A stretch of DNA of 64,000 nucleotides from the NCBI GenBank assembly GCA_002869925.2, contig NEWT02000035.1, forward strand, positions 252,277 through 316,276. Reading direction: 5' to 3'. This document shows positions 55,360 through 64,000 of the stretch, one piece after another. The stretch comes from Nitrospira sp. CG24A (GTDB lineage: Bacteria; Nitrospirota; Nitrospiria; Nitrospirales; Nitrospiraceae). The position numbers and the translations under genes are program-made. A model generated the notes under the pieces. It was not told where the DNA came from and made no database searches. It saw only the letters and a list, made by a program, of their open reading frames with translations. Position 1 is the stretch's first letter. Each line of letters starts with the position of its first letter.

Positions 55360-56130
55360 TTAGGCACGCGGGATTTGTGCAAAAGAAATAATTGTAGCAA
55401 ACGAGTCTAGATTGAGGCAAGCCCCTCCTACCAAAGCTCCATCGATTGCGTCGCAGGCAAGGAGCGACGCAATATTCTGGGGCGTGACACTTCCGCCGTA
55501 CAGGATCCTCATGGCCGATGCGATGTCGCTGTTCCATCCGGTTTCAACGAACAACCGGATTGAACGATGCACGATCGCGGCTTGTTCCACCGTGGCGGAG
55601 CGTCCGGTGCCGATGGCCCAGACTGGTTCGTAGGCGATGGTGATGGTCGCCAGATCATGTGCGGATAATCCTGTCAGGCTACCGTTCAGTTGAGCCGTGA
55701 CGACCGATTCCGTTCGACCTGCCTCACGGTCCGCTAATGATTCTCCTACGCACAGGATTGGAGAGAGCCCATGCTTCAGCGCCGCGCGGACCTTCTTCTG
55801 AACATGCTCATCCCGTTCGCCGAAGAGCGTGCGCCGCTCAGAGTGGCCGACGATGACATAACGGCAGCCAAGATCGCGCAACATCGGTGCAGACACTTCT
55901 CCGGTGAAGGCTCCCTGCGGCTCCCAATGTACGTTCTGTGCGCCGAGGCTGATCCAGGAAGAAGAGCCTAAGGCGCTGCGGGCAGATTCGAGGGCCGTAA
56001 AGGGTGGCGCAAGAACCACATCGGCATGAGGCGACGCAGGCACTCGTTCACGAAGGTCGCGAATAAATGCCGCGGCCTCCGAGGCGGTCTTGTTCATTTT
56101 CCAATTGCCGACGATGAGGGGTTTTCGCAC
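55360..56130 (-). CDS. tpiA: Triosephosphate isomerase
   Basis: A TIM-barrel isomerase interconverting dihydroxyacetone phosphate and glyceraldehyde 3-phosphate. The catalytic residues sit in VGNWKMN (Lys), VIVGHSERR (His) and AYEPVWAIGTG (Glu); ILYGGSVTPQNI is the phosphate loop. The GTG at 56130 gives the usual start (about 256 residues); an upstream in-frame TTG at 56172 would add 14 Ser-rich residues. It lies downstream of pgk and upstream of secG. Confidence 0.95.
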   Translation of the reverse strand: MRKPLIVGNWKMNKTASEAAAFIRDLRERVPASPHADVVLAPPFTALESARSALGSSSWISLGAQNVHWEPQGAFTGEVSAPMLRDLGCRYVIVGHSERRTLFGERDEHVQKKVRAALKHGLSPILCVGESLADREAGRTESVVTAQLNGSLTGLSAHDLATITIAYEPVWAIGTGRSATVEQAAIVHRSIRLFVETGWNSDIASAMRILYGGSVTPQNIASLLACDAIDGALVGGACLNLDSFATIISFAQIPRA

Positions 56131-56183
56131 CGGTGTCTCGTTATTCGAAGATGGTAGAGGGGAGGCACTCAACGATGAGCCGG

Positions 56184-57383
56184 TTACGCCACTCGATCGG
56201 GGAGAGCAGTCAAGCCCGGTAGTTGTTTGCCTTCCAGCAATTCCAGAGCGGCGCCGCCGCCGGTTGAGATGAACGACATGTTTTCCGATTCACCCGCTCG
56301 ATGCACCGCCAGCGCTGTTTCTCCGCCGCCGACGATCGTGAGGGCATAGGCATCGGCAATTGCGTGAGCCATGGCCAGAGTGCCTCGCGCATAGGCATCG
56401 ATTTCAAATACGCCCATCGGCCCGTTCCACAGAATCGTCTTCGCGTTCTGGACGGCTTCGTTGAAGAGTTTGACGGAGGCCGGGCCAATGTCGAGCGCGT
56501 ACCAGTCTTTTGGAATCTCCTGGACTGGAACGATCTTCGATTCCGCCCCAGGCTCGCGGCTGACTGCGACGACACAATCGACCGGCAGGTAGAATTTTAC
56601 GCCGCGGGAAAAGGCATGCTCCTCAATGCCTTTGGCAAAATCTAACATGTCATTTTCGACCAGGGAGTTGCCGATCTCTAGCCCCTTTGCCTTGAGGAAG
56701 GTAAAGGCCATGCCGCCGCCGATAATGACTTTGTCTACGCGCTTGCCCAAATTCTCGATGACGCCGATCTTCCCCGATACTTTCGCTCCGCCGAGAATGG
56801 CGACAAAGGGCCGCACGGGGTTTTCGACAGCTCCTTCGAGGTATTCGATCTCTTTTTTGAGGAGGAAGCCCGCGGCCGAAGCGGGAATGAATTTGGTGAT
56901 GCCGACGGTGGAAGCATGGGCTCGGTGCGCGGCGCCGAATGCGTCGTTGATATAGACATCGCCGAGGGCCGCCAGCGCTTTGGAAAAACCGTCGTCGTTC
57001 TCTTCTTCTCCCTTATGGAATCGGAGATTTTCAAGGAGCAGGACGTCGCCCGCCTTCATCTTGGCGACCATCCCTTCCACTACCGGGCCGATGCAATCGG
57101 GTGCAAACAGAATGTCTTTCCCCATCAATCGCCCCAGACGTTTTGCAACAGGGGCTAGACTATATCTGGGGTCGAATTTTCCCTTCGGCCGTCCGAGGTG
57201 CGAACAGAGGATGACCTTGGCGCCGTCGTCGACGGCACGGTTGATCGTCAGCAAGGTCGAGCGAATGCGGGTGTCGTCGGTGATTTGGTGCGAATCGTCC
57301 AATGGGACGTTGAAGTCGGCTCGGATGATGACACGCTTGTCTCGCAGCACCACATCATCGATGGTTTGTTTGCGCAGATTCAT
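56184..57383 (-). CDS. pgk: Phosphoglycerate kinase
   Basis: A 399-residue two-domain kinase of lower glycolysis and gluconeogenesis, also used in carbon-fixation pathways. [14 protein letters not shown] is at the N-terminus, [10 protein letters not shown] binds phosphoglycerate, and the nucleotide segment [11 protein letters not shown] and the preceding WNGPMGVFE are intact. The ATG at 57383 is preceded by GGAG; the frame extends 18 codons upstream without support. gap precedes it by 84 bp. Confidence 0.97.
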   Translation of the reverse strand: MNLRKQTIDDVVLRDKRVIIRADFNVPLDDSHQITDDTRIRSTLLTINRAVDDGAKVILCSHLGRPKGKFDPRYSLAPVAKRLGRLMGKDILFAPDCIGPVVEGMVAKMKAGDVLLLENLRFHKGEEENDDGFSKALAALGDVYINDAFGAAHRAHASTVGITKFIPASAAGFLLKKEIEYLEGAVENPVRPFVAILGGAKVSGKIGVIENLGKRVDKVIIGGGMAFTFLKAKGLEIGNSLVENDMLDFAKGIEEHAFSRGVKFYLPVDCVVAVSREPGAESKIVPVQEIPKDWYALDIGPASVKLFNEAVQNAKTILWNGPMGVFEIDAYARGTLAMAHAIADAYALTIVGGGETALAVHRAGESENMSFISTGGGAALELLEGKQLPGLTALPDRVA

Positions 57384-57467
57384 GACGGCTCCATCAAATC
57401 CGTTTTTCGGGAAAGGGGAAGCAATGGGGAACCGCATTGCCCTGAGGCAGGCATGAACCCATAGTGC

Positions 57468-58565
<1,098 letters not shown>

Positions 58566-58738
58566 TCAAGCCATACCAAGGCGGGTAACCCTGCCCTGGA
58601 TCACAGAAGTTTCCTCTATCACTCGAACGGATGTTGACAGAATGGGTGAGGGCCCATGAATCTGTACCTTGCGTCGTTCTTGCCGGGTTCGTTAGAGTTT
58701 GTCGATTGTTGTGTCGGCTATCTTCCTATGAGGCGACG

Positions 58739-61144
58739 GTGAATCTCTTCGAACAGACCACGGGTGTACTGGAGTGGCCCAGATTGCTTGAGGCCCTTGC
58801 CGGACATGCCCGATCGACAATGGGGGCGACGCGCTGCCGAGCACTCGAATTGGCGAACGATCTGCATGACGCGCAACGGCGCCAGCAGGAAACCACAGAG
58901 ATGGGCCAGATCCAAGCCTCTGGTGAGGTCCTGCCGGCCTTGTCATTTCCTGATATTCGTGACCCGCTCGCCCGAGCGAAGAAGGGGGCGGTCTTGGAGG
59001 TTCACGAGCTGCGGGATTGCGCGATGGTGTTGGAATTGCTGGAGGAGAACAGTCGTTTTGTGAGGCAGCATCAACAGGACGCCCCTGCACTGACATCTGC
59101 CGCCTCGCCCCTACTCTCGGTCGACGCACTGCGGCTTCTGACAATCGCATTGGATGCAGCGATCCACCCAGATGGTTCGATCAAGGAGTCAGCGACGCCG
59201 GAGTTACGGCGTGTGACCCATCAGGCACAAAGGCTGAAACAAGAGATGCGGCACCAGGTCGACCAGATGCTGCACTCACGTCGCTATGAGGAGATTATTC
59301 AAGAAAAGTATTTCGCTCAACGAGAGGGTCGCTATGTCATTCCGGTGAAAGCAGATATGCAAGGGCGTGTCTCGGGGATTGTCCATGACGTGTCGGCGAG
59401 CGGGGCAACCGTGTTTGTCGAACCGCGCGAATTGGTGGAACTGAATAATTCGATCAAGGTGACGGATCTTGAGATTGAACGGGAGGTGCGCCGTATCCTC
59501 CGTGAGTTGTCCGCCCTCGTTGCCGCACAATCTGAGGTCATGTTGGGAGGGCTCGACGCGCTGGCTGTGCTGGATGGTATCGCGGCGCGGGCATCGTTTG
59601 GCCGTCAATTGAAGGCACATCCAGTTAGGCTCAACGATGAAGGGCGCGTTCGGCTTCTACAGGCCAGACACCCCTTGCTTGTGTTGTCGAAAGAACAGGT
59701 GGTTGCCAACGATATTCTTCTGGATGAATCGATTCAGGTGCTTGTCATTTCCGGTCCCAATACGGGCGGAAAGACCGTGACCCTCAAGATCGTGGGGCTC
59801 TTTGCCTTGATGGTTCGGGCCGGATTGCCCCTACCCTGTGATGCAGAGTCCGAGATGGCGTTCTTTCCCGACGTCTATGCTGACATAGGAGATGCCCAAG
59901 ATTTAGCCCGCGATTTGTCCAGCTTTTCTGCGCACATGACTCAAATGATTCAGCTGCTCGATGAAACAGACCGCCAGCCACGTGGTGATGAACAGCCCAA
60001 GCCGCGGCAATGGCTGGTCCTTCTGGATGAACCGGTCACCTCAACCGATCCAACTGAGGGAGCGGCCCTGGCCGAAGCCTTGCTCTGCCGACTGGCCACG
60101 CTGGGAATGAAAGTCGTCGCGACGACGCACTATGGATCGCTGAAAGCCTTGGCCCACACGATGCCGGGCTTTGCGAATGCCAGCGTCGAATTTGACGTGG
60201 CGACGCTCTCGCCGACCTATCGGCTCTTCATGGGGGTACCGGGTGGGTCGTCCGCGCTGGAAATTGCCGGCCGATTGGGGATGGATCGAGCGTTGCTGGA
60301 TGAGGCGAGGCTAAAGCTCCATAAAGACGAGCGGGCCATGGAAACCCTGCTGCATGACCTACAAGCGACGCAGCGGAAGTTGACCGACGATTTGGGTCAG
60401 GCTGTTGAAGCCAGACGGGAGGCGGAACAGGCAGAACAGCGGGCGAAGGCGCATTTGGCTCACCTGGAAGAGACGGAACGTGAAGCGCAGAAGGGTCTCA
60501 AGCGAAAACTCAGTGAACAGTTCAGTCGTGCACGGGCGGAAGTACAAGCCACGGTCGATGCCGTCAAGGGCGAACAGAAGTTGATCAAAGCCAAAGCGGC
60601 GAAGCAACGATTGTTCGACATCGAGGCTCAGACACGCGCCGAATTGGTCCCGCCCGGCACGCCGATTCCGCTTGAGCAGTTGGGAGTGGGGGATCAGGTC
60701 GAGATCAGCGGGCTCGGCATGACCGGTACACTCCTTGAAGCGCCACAAGGGAAGAAGCGCGTGCGGGTGAAGGTGGGAGCGGGGGAACTGCTGGCCACCG
60801 TGGCGAATCTCGTTGGCCTCGCGCGAGGTCAGGCAGCACCACCGCCAGTAGTAGCGAGTCCTCGACGGGTTTCGTCAGGAGGTGGGTTGGGGCTCGATGA
60901 ACAGACGGTCGTGGATGTGCGAGGGAAGGCGGCAGATGAGGCCTTGGATGACGTGGTGGCGGCGCTGGACCGTGCGACGATGGCTGGCGTACCGTTTCTC
61001 CGCGTTATCCATGGCCATGGCACGGGTAAACTCAAAGCGTCGTTGCGAGTCTATTTGAAAGAGTCGCCCTATGTGGCGGAGTTCCGCGCGGGGGATCGGG
61101 CTGAAGGTGGAGATGGTGTGACGATTGTGAAGTTGAGGTCATGA
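58739..61144 (+). CDS. mutS2: Endonuclease MutS2
   Basis: An about 801-residue MutS2 protein. The ATPase core has Walker A SGPNTGGKTVTLK (about residue 340), LVLLDEPVTSTDPTEGAALA (Walker B, with an unusual EPVTST in place of ELGAGT) and VVATTHYGSLKALA. A coiled-coil arm lies at about 520-620. The C-terminal Smr nuclease domain (about 720-801) contains VDVRGKAADEALDDV and IHGHGTGKLKASLRVYL. MutS2 limits recombination or rescues collided ribosomes, depending on species. The GTG at 58739 is preceded by GAGG; the frame extends 36 codons upstream with non-homologous sequence. Confidence 0.93.
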   Translation: MNLFEQTTGVLEWPRLLEALAGHARSTMGATRCRALELANDLHDAQRRQQETTEMGQIQASGEVLPALSFPDIRDPLARAKKGAVLEVHELRDCAMVLELLEENSRFVRQHQQDAPALTSAASPLLSVDALRLLTIALDAAIHPDGSIKESATPELRRVTHQAQRLKQEMRHQVDQMLHSRRYEEIIQEKYFAQREGRYVIPVKADMQGRVSGIVHDVSASGATVFVEPRELVELNNSIKVTDLEIEREVRRILRELSALVAAQSEVMLGGLDALAVLDGIAARASFGRQLKAHPVRLNDEGRVRLLQARHPLLVLSKEQVVANDILLDESIQVLVISGPNTGGKTVTLKIVGLFALMVRAGLPLPCDAESEMAFFPDVYADIGDAQDLARDLSSFSAHMTQMIQLLDETDRQPRGDEQPKPRQWLVLLDEPVTSTDPTEGAALAEALLCRLATLGMKVVATTHYGSLKALAHTMPGFANASVEFDVATLSPTYRLFMGVPGGSSALEIAGRLGMDRALLDEARLKLHKDERAMETLLHDLQATQRKLTDDLGQAVEARREAEQAEQRAKAHLAHLEETEREAQKGLKRKLSEQFSRARAEVQATVDAVKGEQKLIKAKAAKQRLFDIEAQTRAELVPPGTPIPLEQLGVGDQVEISGLGMTGTLLEAPQGKKRVRVKVGAGELLATVANLVGLARGQAAPPPVVASPRRVSSGGGLGLDEQTVVDVRGKAADEALDDVVAALDRATMAGVPFLRVIHGHGTGKLKASLRVYLKESPYVAEFRAGDRAEGGDGVTIVKLRS

Positions 61145-61460
61145 GAGGAGGGCCTGCTGATCCCCTTTGCTCGCGCAACGCGCGGCCTCCGAAGGATGGG
61201 AAAGGAGCGGCCAGGTACCCTCCTTGCTCGCAGAACGCGCACGATCGGAATGTGTTCGCTTGGGCTAATGGCACGTCCCGGCGTGCCAGTGGGCGGGCGG
61301 GTGAGAAAGTTGCGCGCAGTAGAGGGCAGCCCTGGCCACTCCCTTGAAGATAGGTAGGAAGAATCAGAAGGCCTTCGTTGGACGCGCGCAGTGAACAACA
61401 ATCTGGCCGCTCCCTTGAAAAGAGGTGAAGGAAATTAGACGGCCTCGCCCGGGCTGATGA
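61141..61460. repeat. GC-rich intergenic repeat region (family 2, copy 2)
   Basis: It contains ttgctcgcgcaacgcgcggc (near 61167), a partial ttgctcgcagaacgcgca (near 61223) and cttcgttggacgcgcgcag (near 61374), the words also seen at 43678-43735, spread over 250 bp. It directly follows the mutS2 stop. No gene is recognised in it. Confidence 0.5.
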
Positions 61461-61503
61461 TACGTCATGGGGAATCGATTGCAAAGCAGTCGGAAGATTA
61501 TGT

Positions 61504-61680
61504 CTATTCTCTTTTATTGCGGCGCGTCATCATAGCATTCAAGCCCAATACGGTAGCCAAAAAAACCAGGACTATAGCCGCTAACGAGCCGAGCACGCAG
61601 GAAAAACTCTCGTTGCAGAGATCAAACATATATTGCCACAACCCCCACATTTTGGTCTGCGCTAGGGTTTTTACAAACAT
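61504..61680 (-). CDS. 58-residue single-pass membrane protein
   Basis: A short frame starting with ATG at 61680 and ending at TAG (61504-61506). A very strong ribosome site, GGAGGAG, lies 5 nt upstream. The protein is M-F-V-K-T then a hydrophilic segment with two cysteines, one clear helix (SLAAIVLVFLATVLGLNAM) and a basic tail TRRNKRE. No family is recognised. It lies downstream of the acyltransferase gene on the same strand (49-bp gap). The ribosome site and membrane topology support a real small gene over the overlapping plus-strand frame. Confidence 0.6.
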   Translation of the reverse strand: MFVKTLAQTKMWGLWQYMFDLCNESFSCVLGSLAAIVLVFLATVLGLNAMMTRRNKRE

Positions 61681-61729
61681 CGTGTCTCCTCCGTGGCACT
61701 TCTTTTCGGTCCTAGGGTGGAGAAGCCGA

Positions 61730-62380
61730 CTAAGCCAGCGATTCGACCGCGGCGCGTAACCGCTCGGTCAACTTCGTCGCCGCAACCGGTTCTTCCTGCG
61801 CCCGCGCGACTTTGATCGGCTCTCCGAAAATGATGCGCAACCGCGGGAAGCCGATTCTGTCCCGCGAGAGGGCTCGTGCTGTGCCGACGAGGCGGACCGG
61901 CACAAGTGGCGCGCCCGTCACGAGCGCCAGGCGCGCGGCACCTCGGTGCCACACACGGTCGCCGTAGATGGCGCCTTGCGGGAAAATTGCGACTGCCTGT
62001 CCTGCTTCGAGCGCATGTCGCATCCGGGCAAGAGCGAGATGGTCGCCGCAGCCACGCGTAATCCCAATTGCACCAAGCCCGTCAAGCACCCACCCAAGCA
62101 GTCGGGACTGCCAGAGTTCCGCCTTTCCGAGGAAACGCAGTTCCCGCGAAATCGCTGCTCCTAGGACGATCCCGTCGAGCACCGAGTCATGATTCGGTGC
62201 GATGACCATAGGCCCGGTGACGGGGAGGCGATCGGCCCCGATCACCTCGAGTCGATACATGGCGCGTACCAAGCTGCCGAAGAAACGGCGAGCCTGCATA
62301 TAGGTCGGAGCGGAGAACGATAGAAGACCCGCATTGTTGTTGGTCCGACGGTCGACAAGTGTATCCATCAATGATGCCAT
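61730..62380 (-). CDS. PlsC-family lysophospholipid acyltransferase
   Basis: A 216-residue 1-acylglycerol-3-phosphate O-acyltransferase-like enzyme. The catalytic motif HX4D is present as NHDSVLDG (H64, D69). The glycerol-phosphate-binding motif reads FPQG (133-136) rather than FPEG. The central VTGPMVIAPN and GTARALSRDRIGFPRLRIIF fit the family. AGGAGG lies 4 nt before the ATG. It may act on phospholipid, lipid A or hopanoid-like substrates; the exact acceptor is not evident. Confidence 0.87.
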   Translation of the reverse strand: MASLMDTLVDRRTNNNAGLLSFSAPTYMQARRFFGSLVRAMYRLEVIGADRLPVTGPMVIAPNHDSVLDGIVLGAAISRELRFLGKAELWQSRLLGWVLDGLGAIGITRGCGDHLALARMRHALEAGQAVAIFPQGAIYGDRVWHRGAARLALVTGAPLVPVRLVGTARALSRDRIGFPRLRIIFGEPIKVARAQEEPVAATKLTERLRAAVESLA

Positions 62381-62554
62381 CAGACCTCCTCCTCATTCAT
62401 GACTTCCCTGTCTGATCGTAGCAGTCAGCCATTTAGCCGTTTTGCTTCGATCCAGTGCTCTCTAGAGATTCCAGCTCAGCAACCGGGCATATGCGAAGCG
62501 TGGATTGTGTCCATCGCGCCATAGTCGGGCTCGCTGTCGCATAGGGGTGAGACT

Positions 62555-62800
62555 TTACCCCTTGCCTCGTTTCTCTTGTTTCCAGGCTCTCCAGGCATAG
62601 AAAAACCCAATCGGCGCACTCAGGATGCAAATAATTGCCAGAGGAGACGATTCCGAGGCGAGCCACCCTCCAAGTGCGGTATAGATAGATGATCCGAGGA
62701 AATAGACATACCAGGGAATCCTGCGCTGTTTTGTTGAAGGCTGGTCGGTTAGCGATGTCATGACACTCAGGCCTGCAGATTTTAGAAATTGTACAGACAT
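62555..62800 (-). CDS. Small two-helix membrane protein, unknown
   Basis: An 81-residue protein with two hydrophobic segments (WYVYFLGSSIYTALGGWLA and PLAIICILSAPIGFFYAW) and a Lys/Arg-rich end. A GGGAGG site lies 10-11 nt before the ATG at 62800. No family is recognised. It lies between the acyltransferase gene and the exported protein gene, all on the minus strand. Confidence 0.55.
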   Translation of the reverse strand: MSVQFLKSAGLSVMTSLTDQPSTKQRRIPWYVYFLGSSIYTALGGWLASESSPLAIICILSAPIGFFYAWRAWKQEKRGKG

Positions 62801-62861
62801 TGTCAGGGGCCTCCCTCTGGAATTGTGAACGATCAGGGCATGGATCGGAACGTCTGGCTTC

Positions 62862-63443
62862 CTACGAACGGACGCCTGCCCACCGATTCCGCAACCACTT
62901 CGACCGTACGAGCTTGTACCCGAGCCAGGCCAAGAGCAGCAGGCCGAGCAGTGGTACTACCACGGAATTCACCAATTTCTGATAATCAATCATCTGGACA
63001 CGCAAGAGATATTGGTAGCGCAATGGCTTCTGCCCCTCTGTCGTAATAATGACTCTGTACAGACCCTCATCCAGATTGGTTTCGCCACTGACTACTCCGG
63101 TCGGATGGTGACTCGGACTCCAGTCTGCCACCGTCTGTGCTTCTGCCTCATTACTCCCGCTTCCCTTTACGATCCGCATACCGACCGGCACGCTACGCAG
63201 TGCCGGGTCCACGAGGTCCACCACCAGGAAGGTTTTGCCTGTTTTGGGAATATCCGTGCAGTACTGAGATCTCAGCTCATATTGCGGCTGGTAGGAACTG
63301 AGATGTATCGCACTCTCACCGACCCAGCGCACGCAAGGATCTACTTCCAAATCCGCTCCTTCATGTGCCGCGGCTGCGCTAGGGTACAGTGCGGCAACAA
63401 GGAGGAGTGCCATCAAACTTACTCGCGTCATGTGCCTATTCAT
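62862..63443 (-). CDS. Exported protein anchored by a C-terminal helix, unknown
   Basis: A 193-residue protein with a signal peptide (residues 1-26, LMALLLVAALYPSAAAAHEG), a beta-rich extracytoplasmic domain with two cysteines (DPCVRWVG and QYCTDIPK), and a C-terminal transmembrane helix (VVVPLLGLLLLAWLGYKLV) with a basic cytoplasmic tail. The two cysteines could form a disulfide. I do not recognise the family. GGAGGG lies 8 nt before the ATG at 63443. Confidence 0.7.
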   Translation of the reverse strand: MNRHMTRVSLMALLLVAALYPSAAAAHEGADLEVDPCVRWVGESAIHLSSYQPQYELRSQYCTDIPKTGKTFLVVDLVDPALRSVPVGMRIVKGSGSNEAEAQTVADWSPSHHPTGVVSGETNLDEGLYRVIITTEGQKPLRYQYLLRVQMIDYQKLVNSVVVPLLGLLLLAWLGYKLVRSKWLRNRWAGVRS

Positions 63444-63460
63444 GTGTCGGACCCTCCTGC

Positions 63461-63703
63461 TTAGAACCTCGTGGTGACCCGCTGCTTGATCCAGTTAAGG
63501 GGAAGGGAGCTGCCCACGGGTATTACTATCGAATTACATGCTGCTGTGCGGAACGCGACGCCCTGATGCGCCGCAATCACGAGATCGACAATCGAGCCAC
63601 AGTTGACGCAACGCCGCCCCCAAAATCCGTTGCCACAGGATTCGAGCCCAAAATCTTTAAACTCTTCGAGCACTGTCAAACCTCCACAGCGTGCGCACCT
63701 CAT
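63461..63703 (-). CDS. Small zinc-ribbon-like protein
   Basis: An 80-residue protein. The N-terminal half has two CxxC knuckles (MRCARCGGLTV and RRCVNCGSIV), a typical zinc ribbon; the C-terminus is hydrophobic and uneven. The ATG at 63703 is strongly supported by AAGGAGG just upstream; the open frame to 63745 is leader. It lies between the exported protein gene and ftsH. Confidence 0.7.
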   Translation of the reverse strand: MRCARCGGLTVLEEFKDFGLESCGNGFWGRRCVNCGSIVDLVIAAHQGVAFRTAACNSIVIPVGSSLPLNWIKQRVTTRF

Positions 63704-63741
63704 ACAGACCTCCTTCCTTGATGGGGTCTTGCGTCGGCACC

Positions 63742-64000
63742 TCAATGATTGTCCATGATGGCTCTCAGCTCACTGCCACTGATCACCTCGCGTTCGAGCA
63801 GGACTTGTGCTCCTTCTATGAGTGCACGCTTCTTTTCAGCTAAGAGCCATCTCACGCGATCGTATTGCTCATCAATGATACGGCGCACTTCACAGTCGAT
63901 CTCGCGGGCGGTCTCCTCCGAGTAGTCGCCTTTCTCCTGAGACGCCTGAATCTGCATGATGAGAGGCTGGCGTTCACGATCAAGGGTCACGGTGCCGAGT
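63742..64000 (-). CDS. ftsH: ATP-dependent zinc metalloprotease FtsH, C-terminal part
   Basis: The last 85 or so residues of an M41 protease, truncated by the right window edge. LGTVTLDRERQPL, DYSEETAREIDCEVRRIIDE and ALLEREVISGSELRAIM-type sequence match the C-terminal protease-domain helices of FtsH. The ATPase and zinc-site HEXXH lie outside the window. FtsH degrades misassembled membrane proteins and, in enterobacteria, LpxC. The in-frame GTG seen inside this part is not the real start. Confidence 0.85.
   Translation of the reverse strand, partial: LGTVTLDRERQPLIMQIQASQEKGDYSEETAREIDCEVRRIIDEQYDRVRWLLAEKKRALIEGAQVLLEREVISGSELRAIMDNH

Noticed and set aside
55346..55537. Upstream extension of the secG frame
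   Set aside because: It lies inside tpiA; the ATG at 55345 has a good ribosome site and matches the SecG N-terminus.
61457..61759. 100-residue plus-strand frame downstream of mutS2
   Set aside because: It has no ribosome site or domain. The minus strand of the same region has a 58-residue frame with a strong GGAGGAG site and a membrane helix.

Overview
The window looks like chromosomal DNA from a Gram-negative bacterium of the Nitrospirota, most probably a Nitrospira-type nitrifier. This is inferred from gene content and order and from the recurring intergenic repeats; no rRNA or nitrogen-oxidation gene is present to prove it. Base composition is moderately GC-rich, and coding is dense outside the first 16 kb.

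Layout. (1) 1-10 kb is accessory: one very large Tc-toxin A-type gene (526-9150) faces a complete HepT/MntA (HEPN/nucleotidyltransferase) toxin-antitoxin pair. (2) 10-17 kb is a sparse zone with a MarR-type regulator carrying a cysteine-rich tail, two overlapping lipoprotein genes, a tRNA-Glu, small orphan proteins and a PhoD-type phosphatase. (3) 17-30 kb is housekeeping: YgfZ and a receiver-like protein in one operon, a TPR protein, thiC under a TPP riboswitch with a leader terminator, a Thi4-type thiazole synthase downstream of it, nadA, ileS-lspA and uppP. (4) 30-44 kb holds a lipoprotein, a MacA/MacB export set, an HD-GYP protein, a ComF-FmdB-HTH-MraZ-RusA cluster, and a split LolD/FtsX-type ABC system with a class 1A pyrD between its parts. 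(5) 44-53.3 kb contains a GIDE/LemA pair, bioB with a damaged zeta-like P-loop gene, a fused LapA-LapB protein, and the conserved rplU-rpmA-obgE-proB-nadD-rsfS block. (6) 53.4-64 kb has a PilZ protein, ilvE, the gap-pgk-tpiA-secG glycolysis/secretion run, mutS2, an acyltransferase, small membrane proteins and the 3' end of ftsH at the right edge.

How the parts fit together. Several cofactor routes sit close together: thiamine (thiC, thi4), NAD (nadA, nadD) and biotin (bioB). Envelope functions recur: lspA, uppP, LapA-LapB, a PlsC-like acyltransferase, FtsH, MacAB and the LolD/FtsX pair. FtsH and LapB homologues act together on LpxC in enterobacteria, so both halves of an LPS checkpoint may be present here.

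The most unusual non-coding structure is a family of about 120-bp inverted repeats found in at least nine intergenic gaps, in both orientations. They share a central hairpin whose arms change together between copies. One copy is interrupted by a second sequence, and one fills the thiC-thi4 gap. Two other short repeat types and a separate 152-bp inverted-repeat element between macA and macB add to this. The functional roles proposed for these repeats are inference.
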